DNA of 11,336 bases. Source: Silvanigrellales bacterium. Lineage in GTDB: Bacteria; Bdellovibrionota_B; Oligoflexia; Silvanigrellales; Silvanigrellaceae. Made by a program: the position numbers and the translations under genes. How positions within the stretch are numbered: position 1 is the stretch's first letter; each line of letters begins with the position of its first letter. Shown one piece after another: positions 1 through 5,456 of the stretch. The stretch is taken from assembly GCA_028285285.1 (NCBI GenBank), contig JANQPW010000257.1, positions 1-11,336 of the forward strand, in the 5' to 3' direction. A model generated the notes under the pieces. The model was given only the letters and a program-made list of their open reading frames with translations. It did no database searches and was not told where the DNA came from.

Positions 1-918
1 TGAGGTGCCGTGAGCATTGATGTGGTCGACCTCGTCGGGGTTGATGCCCCCTGTGGCAAGGGCCTGGCGCATGGCTCGCACGGCTCCTTCTCCCCCTTCA
101 GCAGGTGCGGTCATATGAAAGGCATCGGAGCTCATGCCAAAGCCCTTCAGCTCACAATAGATGCGAGCCCCTCGAGCCTTTGCAAACTCGAGGTCTTCCA
201 ATATCAAAATGCCGGATCCCTCTCCCATCACAAACCCCGCGCGGCTTGCGTCAAAGGGGCGACTTGCGGTTTCTGGGCTTTCGTTTGAGTCGGCGCACAA
301 AGCCTTCATGCGGGAAAAACCTGCAAAGGCAAACTTAGACATGCTGGACTCTGCTCCGCCCGCAATCATAGCCTTCGCGCGACCACTCTGGATCATCATC
401 AGTGCGTCGCCAATGGCGTGGGTGCCACTGGCGCAGGCTGTGGTGGTGCAGGTGTTGGGGCCTTTGGCCTTAGTTTCAATGGACACAATACCGGTGGCCA
501 TGTTGGCGATGAAACCGGGTATTGTGAAGGGAGAAACGGCTCTTGGGCCCTTGCGATCCATGGCTAGCATATTCTCTTCGATATAGCCCAAAGCTCCCAC
601 GCCCACACCAATAGCGACCCCAACATCTTCCGAGTTTTTCTCAGTGATATCCAAGCCAGCGTCTTCAAGAGCCATTTTTGATGCAGCGACGGCGAAGTGT
701 GTGAAGCGTTGGGAACGCCGCGCATCGCGATCGGACATGTGGGGCGAAATGTCGAAGTCACGAACGAAGCCGCCAATTTTAACAGGGCAGTCGTGGAAGT
801 TAGGATCTTCAACCTTTGAAATTCCAGATCGGCCTTCCAAGGCTGCCGACCAAGTTGCTCTGAGATCGTTTCCAAGCGGGCTGACAACACCTAGCCCCGT
901 GACTGCAACCCGTCTCAT
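1..918 (-). CDS. fabF: Beta-ketoacyl-ACP synthase II (FabF), C-terminus cut by the window edge
   Basis: FabF condenses malonyl-ACP with a growing acyl-ACP in cytoplasmic type II fatty acid synthesis. The reading frame is open from the ATG at 918 to the left edge, giving 306 residues of a protein usually about 410 long. It begins MRRVAVTGLGVVSPLG, the typical thiolase-fold opening of KAS II. The nucleophile lies in TTTACASGTHAIGDA (Cys162), and the first catalytic histidine is in VDHINAHGTS (His303) at the very end of the visible part. The second histidine and the GHTLGA-type region fall outside. A glycine-rich GEGSGILILED segment precedes the His303 region. A GAGGAG Shine-Dalgarno lies 9 nt before the ATG. 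No acpP, fabG or fabD is seen upstream, because the next gene is divergent, so fabF is the first gene of its transcript here. KAS I (FabB) is less likely given the overall FabF-like sequence. Confidence 0.95.
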   Translation of the reverse strand, partial: MRRVAVTGLGVVSPLGNDLRATWSAALEGRSGISKVEDPNFHDCPVKIGGFVRDFDISPHMSDRDARRSQRFTHFAVAASKMALEDAGLDITEKNSEDVGVAIGVGVGALGYIEENMLAMDRKGPRAVSPFTIPGFIANMATGIVSIETKAKGPNTCTTTACASGTHAIGDALMMIQSGRAKAMIAGGAESSMSKFAFAGFSRMKALCADSNESPETASRPFDASRAGFVMGEGSGILILEDLEFAKARGARIYCELKGFGMSSDAFHMTAPAEGGEGAVRAMRQALATGGINPDEVDHINAHGTS

Positions 919-927
919 TTTATTAAG

Positions 928-933
928 CTCCTC
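928..933 (-). promoter_or_regulatory. fabF ribosome binding site
   Basis: Read on the minus strand this is GAGGAG, 9 nt before the fabF ATG at 918. It fixes the start, and the resulting N-terminus matches the usual FabF beginning. Confidence 0.8.
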
Positions 934-974
934 TTGATCTCCGCAGACACACATGAACCGCTGCGGGAAAGGTG

Positions 975-1003
975 ATACTACGGTTGTTCGCAGGTGACTG
1001 CAA
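975..1003 (-). promoter_or_regulatory. Possible fabF promoter
   Basis: On the minus strand TTGCAG (998-1003) and TAGTAT (975-980) are separated by 17 bp and lie 57-85 bp upstream of the fabF ATG. The match to the sigma-70 consensus is mediocre (3/6 and 4/6), so spacing and position are the main arguments. An ACAATTGT palindrome (1003-1010) abuts the -35 side and could be an operator. Confidence 0.25.
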
Positions 1004-1010
1004 CAATTGT

Positions 1011-1017
1011 GGGGGTG
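1011..1017 (+). promoter_or_regulatory. Candidate ribosome binding site for the HAD phosphatase
   Basis: GGGGGTG lies 5 nt before the TTG at 1023 (7 nt from the five-G core). It is the best Shine-Dalgarno-like stretch near any of the possible starts (GTG 972, TTG 1023, TTG 1077). It decides the start chosen here, but only weakly. Confidence 0.35.
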
Positions 1018-1022
1018 TTGTA

Positions 1023-1781
1023 TTGGTTCGTCATAAAAATATTGCAATTGCCAATTTACTTTCGAAAATCAGACCCTTGCTTCAAAATAAGGAAGCGATT
1101 TTCTGGGATTTCGATGGCACGTTCTGCGACACGGAGGGAATTCACTTTCGGGCTTACCGAGAAGCCTTTCGGCAGTTTGGCCATGAGGTTCGCGAGTCTG
1201 AGTATTATCTCCGCTTCACCCACATTGGAAACGGGGTGGCCGCTGAAAGTGAGGCCTATGGTCTGGACGTCGATCCGTCCCTGATTTCACAACTCAAAAA
1301 GCAGGACTATGCTCGTCGCATTGAGGCCGGTGAAGCCAGACTTTTTCCTGAAATTCTAGAGACTCTCGATGTTTGCCGGAGCCTAGGGGTCTTTTGGCTC
1401 GTGGCGAGCAACAGCCCTGAAGAGGAAATTCGGCGCATTCTGCGGCTTGCTTCCGACGAACCGTCTGCACTGCAGAGGCAGCTGATTCCACCTGGAGCTG
1501 ACACTCTAACGGTGTTGGGGGTCACTCCCCAACTTGAGAAGAAGCCAGCTCCCGATCTTTTTTTGGAGTCGCTTCGTGTGGCAGGTGTGACGGCCGAAAA
1601 AGCGCTTGTGGTGGAAGACACGCAAAAGGGCCTTTTTGCTGCAGCTGCAGCTGGTATTGATGCCATTTGGGTGCGCACACCACAGAATTCGACCTTACCC
1701 TGTGAGGCTCCGTATGCGGCAAGTCTCACTCATGCAGAACTGTTGGCTGGCCTGGGGGCGCTGCTTCCAGCCGATGCTTGA
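1023..1781 (+). CDS. HAD-superfamily hydrolase, beta-phosphoglucomutase/phosphatase-like
   Basis: A cytoplasmic HAD enzyme, probably a small-molecule phosphatase; the substrate cannot be read from sequence. With the TTG start at 1023 it is 252 residues. Motif I is WDFDGTFCDTEG (Asp29 nucleophile, Asp31 acid/base). The DTEG..H continuation followed by a helical segment is the alpha-helical cap arrangement of the CbbY/beta-phosphoglucomutase group. Motif II is VASNSPEE (Ser129-Asn130), motif III the lysines of LEKKPAPD (Lys173/174), and motif IV VVEDTQKG (Glu198-Asp199). All four motifs are intact. The start is uncertain: a GTG at 972 adds 17 residues with a poor ribosome site, and a TTG at 1077 leaves only seven residues between the initiator and the motif I Trp, with no visible ribosome site. 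It lies 31 bp ahead of the lipoate ligase gene on the same strand, so cotranscription is likely. Confidence 0.85.
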   Translation: MVRHKNIAIANLLSKIRPLLQNKEAIFWDFDGTFCDTEGIHFRAYREAFRQFGHEVRESEYYLRFTHIGNGVAAESEAYGLDVDPSLISQLKKQDYARRIEAGEARLFPEILETLDVCRSLGVFWLVASNSPEEEIRRILRLASDEPSALQRQLIPPGADTLTVLGVTPQLEKKPAPDLFLESLRVAGVTAEKALVVEDTQKGLFAAAAAGIDAIWVRTPQNSTLPCEAPYAASLTHAELLAGLGALLPADA

Positions 1782-1812
1782 CTTTGGCCCCTTGATTCAA
1801 AGGATCTCGTGA

Positions 1813-2490
1813 ATGTGGATGGACAACTGGGTGTTGGGAAAGCCTGCGGAACTTTGGCCTCAGCTCAGGAATTCACAGGGGGAGCCTTGCCCTTACCTGT
1901 TTCGTGTTTTCGAGTCTCGTCGAGCCTGTGTGGTTTTGGCGCGGTCAAACCGGCCCGAACGTGAGGTCAACCTTCAGCACTGCCACGATCTCGAACTGCC
2001 CATTCTTCGCCGCAGGGGAGGTGGGGGCACTGTTGTTTTGGGGCCGGGGTGTTGCATCTTGACCTTCGCTTTTTTTGCCAAAAGTCCGTTTCAAAATGAT
2101 CTCTACTTTCGCGTGATCAATGGTATGTGGGCTGAGGCGGTTCGCAGAGTTTGTGGTGTTGAGCTCCACCATCGCGGCATTAGCGATCTCGCTTTGGGAG
2201 AGCGCAAAGTGGCTGGAACCAGTCTTTTTCGGAGGAAGAGGCTTGTCGTGTATCAGGGATCGATGCTTTATGATGCTGATCTCGAGGGCATCAGCCGTTG
2301 CCTCAAGCACCCCAGTCGTGAGCCAGACTACCGGCTTCAGCGCGATCACAAAGATTTCCTCACCAACGTGCAGAGACACGCTTCAAACAACGAGAGTTTG
2401 AACACGGCGGACTTCTCTGTCCGAGTGGAAAAAGAGTTGTCTGTGCTGCTGAAAACTTCCCTGCCGGAACATGCGGCCCCAGGTTGGTGA
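1813..2490 (+). CDS. Lipoate-protein ligase A-like protein, single catalytic domain
   Basis: A member of the biotin/lipoate A/B ligase fold family, which attaches lipoate or octanoate to a lysine of E2 subunits or of GcvH. The protein has 225 residues. The substrate loop is RRRGGGGTVVL (67-77), equivalent to the RRxSGGGxVxH segment of LplA. The block GISDLALGERKVAGTS (122-137) carries the invariant lysine (Lys132) and matches the NDL...DGRKxSGxA block of ligases. A Gln-Gly-Ser-hydrophobic strand (148-152) follows where the family has HGTLL. I see no cysteine placed like that of LipM octanoyltransferases, so a ligase is preferred. It lacks the C-terminal accessory domain of E. coli LplA (338 residues), so it may need a separate partner as in archaeal LplA/LplB, or may be a transferase. 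AAAGGA (1799-1804) lies 8 nt before the ATG. It is probably cotranscribed with the HAD gene upstream and is convergent with arfB, 14 bp apart. Confidence 0.8.
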   Translation: MWMDNWVLGKPAELWPQLRNSQGEPCPYLFRVFESRRACVVLARSNRPEREVNLQHCHDLELPILRRRGGGGTVVLGPGCCILTFAFFAKSPFQNDLYFRVINGMWAEAVRRVCGVELHHRGISDLALGERKVAGTSLFRRKRLVVYQGSMLYDADLEGISRCLKHPSREPDYRLQRDHKDFLTNVQRHASNNESLNTADFSVRVEKELSVLLKTSLPEHAAPGW

Positions 2491-2504
2491 AGCGGGAGCT
2501 CGGC

Positions 2505-2921
2505 TCAGTAGTCGGGCTTGGATTGTCGCATTCTTTTTCGATCTCCCCGTGCCTTTTTTTCTTTGAGGCGCTTTTCCTTTGAAGCTCGAGTGGGTTTGGT
2601 TGCGATACGTCGCTTGGGTGGTCTTGCCACCGACAAGACCATGTCTCTCAATTTGTTGAGGCAATCGTCTTTGTTTCGCTGTTGGTCGCGGTAGAGATCG
2701 GATTGGATCACAACTTCACCGCTGCTGTTGATGGGGCTACCAAAGGCCTGTAAAAATCTGTTGCGAACTCCTGAAGGAAGTGCGGTAGAATGAACCACGT
2801 CCCAGCTAAGGATAGCCTTGCTTGAGACCTTGTTCACATTTTGCCCGCCGGGGCCAGAGCTGCGTGCAAAGGTGAAGCGCAGTTCGTCGTCGGGAATATG
2901 GAAATGGGCAAATTGAACCAC
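2505..2921 (-). CDS. arfB: Alternative ribosome-rescue factor ArfB (YaeJ-type peptidyl-tRNA hydrolase)
   Basis: ArfB enters the A site of ribosomes stalled without a stop codon and hydrolyses the peptidyl-tRNA. The protein has 138 residues, close to the 140 of E. coli ArfB, and lacks the codon-recognition domains of RF1/RF2. The GGQ motif sits in ARSSGPGGQNVNKVSSK (Gly25-Gly26-Gln27). A conserved QSDLYRDQQRNKDDCLNKL helix region follows. The C-terminal tail from about residue 102 is strongly basic (PPKRRIATKPTRASKEKRLKE and on), as expected for the tail that threads into the mRNA channel. The start is a GTG at 2921, giving an N-terminus aligned with E. coli (short lead, then IPDDEL versus IPDGEL). 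No strong Shine-Dalgarno is present. The gene starts 9 bp after the ltaA stop, so translational coupling is likely. Confidence 0.93.
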   Translation of the reverse strand: MVQFAHFHIPDDELRFTFARSSGPGGQNVNKVSSKAILSWDVVHSTALPSGVRNRFLQAFGSPINSSGEVVIQSDLYRDQQRNKDDCLNKLRDMVLSVARPPKRRIATKPTRASKEKRLKEKKARGDRKRMRQSKPDY

Positions 2922-2930
2922 GCCTGGGAC

Positions 2931-3953
2931 TCACTTCTGACAGCGGGTTGAAAGCCTGTCTAGCAGATCGCTTCCCAGCACATCAATGTGAAACACAGCT
3001 CGTGCCACTGTTGGGGAAAGCACCGAGAGTTTGATGCCAAATTGTTCGCTCATTTCTCCTGCGAAGGCCAGAGCATTGGCACAGGTGAACAACACAATGT
3101 TGGTGCCCGCAGAGCTCACTGAAACATCAGGGTGTGTTTTGCGGAAGGCGTTGACAAAGCTCTCCGCCAGGGTGTGGGTTTCGTGGAGGCGGGAGAGATT
3201 GTTTTCCAAGGCATAGCTGGCAGCGGCTGCCATGTGTCCTGCCTGCCGGGTGCAGCCTCCAAACATCTTTTGAAAACGCTTGAATCTGTGAAGGCGTGAG
3301 CTTCCGTGAAAAAGCGCACAACTTCCCACGGGTGCACCCAGGCCTTTGGAAAGGCAAACGGAAAGTGAGTCTACGCAGGAGCCGAGCCAGTTGGCGCTGT
3401 TTTGCGAAGTGTTCATGGCATGCCAAATGCGAGCACCGTCAATGTGAAGGTTCAGCTCGAGCTCTCGGCACCGTTCGGAAAGTGCTTCAAGCCGGGTGCG
3501 TTCGTAAATGCGTCCACCCTCTCCCATATGAGTGTTTTCAATGGCCACTAAAGTTACAGGTGGTTTGTAAAACTCTTGCTCTGTGGTTTTCAGTTCGCCG
3601 AGGGCTCTCTCATCGATGTGAACGGAGTCGCTCAGAGGTGCGGGGAGCTGCTGCAACCCGGTGAGCGCCGACAGAGCACCAGACTCATACTGCACAATGT
3701 GGTTGCTGGTTTGCGCGACAATGGCTTCGCCAGGTTCGGTGAAGGTGCGCAACAGCAGCTGGTTGCTGAGAGTACCCGTGGGCACGAACACAGCATGTTC
3801 AAAGCCGAAGGTGTTCGCGACTCGTGCTTCAAGCTCTAAGACAGAGGGATCTTCTCCAAACATGGAGTCTCCCACACGTGCCGATGCCATGGCCTCGCGC
3901 ATGCCCTCATCGGCCTGTGTGACCGTGTCAGATCTCAAGTCGATGGTCTTCAT
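2931..3953 (-). CDS. ltaA: Low-specificity L-threonine aldolase (PLP-dependent)
   Basis: The enzyme cleaves L-threonine and allo-threonine to glycine and acetaldehyde in the cytoplasm, using pyridoxal phosphate (fold type I, beta-eliminating lyase family). The protein has 340 residues, normal for the family. It starts MKTIDLRSDTVTQ, the typical N-terminus with the RSDTVT signature. GTLSNQ (60-65) is in the cofactor phosphate region, NTHMGEGG (140-147) is near the substrate site, LHIDGAR (169-175) carries the Asp and Arg that contact PLP, and SKGLGAPVGS holds the Schiff-base lysine (Lys203). The ATG at 3953 has GAGGA 10 nt upstream. An ATG further upstream at 4055 would add 34 unrelated residues and overlap the divergent gene. 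It is the first gene of a two-gene unit with arfB. The symbol could equally be ltaE, since the two families are not separated here. Confidence 0.93.
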   Translation of the reverse strand: MKTIDLRSDTVTQADEGMREAMASARVGDSMFGEDPSVLELEARVANTFGFEHAVFVPTGTLSNQLLLRTFTEPGEAIVAQTSNHIVQYESGALSALTGLQQLPAPLSDSVHIDERALGELKTTEQEFYKPPVTLVAIENTHMGEGGRIYERTRLEALSERCRELELNLHIDGARIWHAMNTSQNSANWLGSCVDSLSVCLSKGLGAPVGSCALFHGSSRLHRFKRFQKMFGGCTRQAGHMAAAASYALENNLSRLHETHTLAESFVNAFRKTHPDVSVSSAGTNIVLFTCANALAFAGEMSEQFGIKLSVLSPTVARAVFHIDVLGSDLLDRLSTRCQK

Positions 3954-3963
3954 TTTTTTGTGG

Positions 3964-3968
3964 TCCTC
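3964..3968 (-). promoter_or_regulatory. ltaA ribosome binding site
   Basis: GAGGA on the minus strand, 10 nt before the ATG at 3953. It supports that start over the longer in-frame ATG at 4055. Confidence 0.6.
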
Positions 3969-3986
3969 GCTGTGATAAGTTCCGCT

Positions 3987-4014
3987 CTCAACCGTTTTTT
4001 GAGATCGACTCAAA
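3987..4014 (+). promoter_or_regulatory. Alternating dyads in the ltaA/short-chain dehydrogenase divergent region
   Basis: Three five-base arms alternate: CTCAA (3987-3991), TTGAG (3999-4003) and CTCAA (4009-4013). The middle arm can pair with either neighbour. The right-hand dyad extends to TTTGAG-5-CTCAAA (3998-4014), an operator-like 17-bp element, and the left-hand one to TCTCAA/TTGAGA (3986-4004). The element ends 3 nt before the Shine-Dalgarno of the plus-strand gene. It could be an operator shared by the divergent genes or a 5'-UTR structure. The arms are short, so chance is possible. Confidence 0.35.
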
Positions 4015-4029
4015 TCAAGGGAGCAAAAC

Positions 4030-4725
4030 ATGAACGTCTTTATCACAGGTGCCAACCGGGGAATAGGTTTGGAGTTCTGCCGGCAGCTGCTTGCCCAGTC
4101 ACCGTCTGTGCAAATTGTTGCAGCAGTTCGTCAACCTGCCCAGGCCAGTGCGCTTTCGAAGCTTTCTGAGAGCAACGACAACCGCATTCACATCGTTGAA
4201 CTTGATGTGGCCAATGATGCTCAGGTGGCATCCCTTTCTTCCCAGGTAGGGAAAACAGGAGTCCCGTCGTTTGACTGGATCATCAACAACGCGGGCGTGG
4301 GAATTCCTGCGGGAAGCTCTTTCAAGGAATTTGATTTTGATGTTTTCCGCAAGAGTTTTGAGATCAACTCCATTGGACCCTTTAAAGTGTTGAAGGCCTT
4401 GGCTTCGCACATCAAGCCGGGTTGCAAGATCCTTCAAATTTCCAGTCTCATGGGCTCTGTTGACGACAATCGTAGCGGGGGCGCCTATGCCTATCGTGCC
4501 TCGAAGTCAGCTCTGAACATGATCAACCGCAGCTTTGCCATCGACAACAAAGACCTCATTTCAGTGGTGCTTCACCCCGGTTGGGTGCAGACCGACATGG
4601 GGGGCCCAAATGCGGAGATCACCACAGAGGAGTCGGTTCGCGGCATGATTGCTGTTGCTGAAAAACTCACCGCACAAGACTCCGGCGGGTTTCGAGACCA
4701 CACGGGAAAAGTCATTCCTTGGTGA
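4030..4725 (+). CDS. Short-chain dehydrogenase/reductase, C-factor (CsgA)-like
   Basis: A classical-type SDR oxidoreductase of 231 residues with a Rossmann fold using NAD(P)H. The cofactor loop is TGANRGIG (6-13), and the adenine-ring strand carries ELDV (57-60). NNAG (86-89), the structural Asn113 (SFEINSIG), Ser138/Ser139, Tyr155 and Lys159 (YRASK) make up the Asn-Ser-Tyr-Lys catalytic set. HPGWVQTDMGG (182-192) follows, then a C-terminus ending TGKVIPW. That PGWVxTDMGG plus ...G..(I/L)PW ending is typical of the C-factor/CsgA-like and carbonyl-reductase-like SDRs named after the Myxococcus development gene. The homologues are widespread, so a developmental signalling role is not implied, and the substrate is unknown. 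AAGGGAG (4017-4023) lies 6 nt before the ATG. It is divergent from ltaA and convergent with the PilZ-like gene. Confidence 0.9.
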   Translation: MNVFITGANRGIGLEFCRQLLAQSPSVQIVAAVRQPAQASALSKLSESNDNRIHIVELDVANDAQVASLSSQVGKTGVPSFDWIINNAGVGIPAGSSFKEFDFDVFRKSFEINSIGPFKVLKALASHIKPGCKILQISSLMGSVDDNRSGGAYAYRASKSALNMINRSFAIDNKDLISVVLHPGWVQTDMGGPNAEITTEESVRGMIAVAEKLTAQDSGGFRDHTGKVIPW

Positions 4726-4876
4726 GCTGAGTCAGGCGCGGGCTGGTCGGAACGGCAGTTCCGATCGGAACCTTTTCGAGAACCGAAAAGGTCGAGGCGC
4801 GACCGACAGCCGTGTCCGCGAAAAAGGGACACAAAGGAGGTCGGAACGAGGAGATTTGACGGTTATCGAAAAGGTT
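4726..4876. other. Palindrome-rich gap between convergent genes
   Basis: This 151-bp stretch holds no credible gene. It is packed with inverted repeats: GTTCCGATCGGAAC, a perfect 14-bp palindrome (4758-4771); ACCTTTTCG/CGAAAAGGT with a 5-nt loop (4770-4778 and 4784-4792); GGTCG/CGACC (4790-4794 and 4800-4804); and GTGTCC/GGACAC (4812-4817 and 4827-4832). TCGGAAC occurs three times (4747-4753, 4765-4771, 4841-4847). GAACCTTTTCGA (4768-4779) recurs inverted at 4866-4877, reaching the stop codon of the next gene. None of the hairpins has a clear T-tract on either strand. Bidirectional termination, a REP-like element or a small structured RNA are the options. Confidence 0.6.
4770..4792. repeat. 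9-bp inverted repeat, possible hairpin
   Basis: Arms ACCTTTTCG (4770-4778) and CGAAAAGGT (4784-4792) are perfectly complementary around AGAAC. It lies 45 bp after the short-chain dehydrogenase stop, where a terminator is expected, but no run of T follows on either strand. A second copy of its right arm sequence lies at 4867-4875. Confidence 0.5.
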
Positions 4877-5383
4877 CTAGTGTTCAGGGGTTCCATTGCT
4901 GCGTACGAAATCGCGCAGAGCGTCTTGATCGTTGAGCTCAATTTGAGAAATCCGCACGATGTATCCTTTTGTGGGCAGCCCCTCGCTGTCTGTGATCTCG
5001 ACCTCTTCGACCACTTTTCCAAGAAACTGCACAGGCTGTGCGTTCAGTTTGCCAGTCGAGTCGAGTGTGAGCACTCCGTCCACTAAGGTCGAACCCTCCG
5101 AAAGACGGATTTCGTGCCCTTCCTTGTCGGTTGCATTCACCACGCATGCGCCTTGAGTGAGCTCATAGGTTGTTGTTTCATGCAAAAAAGGAGAACCAAG
5201 CGGTCGGAGCAAAAGGGGCACAGGAACGAAGGTGCCCCGCACCAAGCTTTTTCCATCTCGCAGGAAGCTCTTTGGTTGTGAGCTATCCTCCACAAGAAGG
5301 GCTGCTTTTTGCCGAGAAGAAATACCGGGTGTAGGGCTTTGGAGACTTCGCCCGGCTCTTTGATTTGCCTGAAGTGAGCTCAT
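4877..5383 (-). CDS. PilZ-like domain protein with degenerate c-di-GMP motifs
   Basis: A 168-residue cytoplasmic protein with no signal peptide or membrane segment. The first 45 residues are polar and probably flexible. From about residue 47 the pattern of strands resembles PilZ: a strand VRGTFVPVPLLLR (48-60); YELTQGACVV (73-82) where PilZ has DxSxxGACL; EGSTLVDGVLTL (96-107); PVQFLGKVVEEVEI (117-130); and GYIVRISQIELNDQDALRDFV (140-160), close to the usual ending GxGVxFxxLxxxDxxxLxxFI. The c-di-GMP residues are not consensus. The DxSxxG motif reads ELTQGA, and the RxxxR motif has at most one arginine (Arg49). The family assignment is by pattern only. The start at 5383 is set by a strong Shine-Dalgarno; longer starts at 5410 and 5521 lack one, and the 5521 start overlaps the gene upstream. 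It is the last gene of the moxR unit, 73 bp after the HAD-like gene. Confidence 0.6.
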   Translation of the reverse strand: MSSLQANQRAGRSLQSPTPGISSRQKAALLVEDSSQPKSFLRDGKSLVRGTFVPVPLLLRPLGSPFLHETTTYELTQGACVVNATDKEGHEIRLSEGSTLVDGVLTLDSTGKLNAQPVQFLGKVVEEVEITDSEGLPTKGYIVRISQIELNDQDALRDFVRSNGTPEH

Positions 5384-5391
5384 GATCGGAC

Positions 5392-5399
5392 CCTCCTCC
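5392..5399 (-). promoter_or_regulatory. Strong ribosome binding site that sets the PilZ-like start
   Basis: GGAGGAGG on the minus strand, 8 nt before the ATG at 5383. The in-frame ATG at 5410 lies upstream of this site and has none of its own. Confidence 0.8.
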
Positions 5400-5456
5400 G
5401 GAAACGTCATGCTCACATCATAAGCTGAATTTGCCCCGAGGCAAGAACAAATCAGA

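Noticed and set aside
161..586. Plus-strand open frame of 141 codons over fabF
   Set aside because: It is antisense to well-conserved FabF sequence including the active-site cysteine; no ribosome site or domain was seen.
3954..4055. Longer ltaA start at 4055
   Set aside because: It adds 34 residues with no family match before the canonical MKTIDLRSDTVT start and would overlap the divergent short-chain dehydrogenase start.
4771..4792. Rho-independent terminator for the short-chain dehydrogenase gene
   Set aside because: The hairpin is good, but no T-tract follows on either strand, so it is listed as a repeat rather than a terminator.
4649..5086. Plus-strand open frame of 145 codons running from the short-chain dehydrogenase end through the intergenic gap
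   Set aside because: It overlaps two better-supported genes in other frames, and its sequence is biased by the repeat-rich gap with no domain evident.
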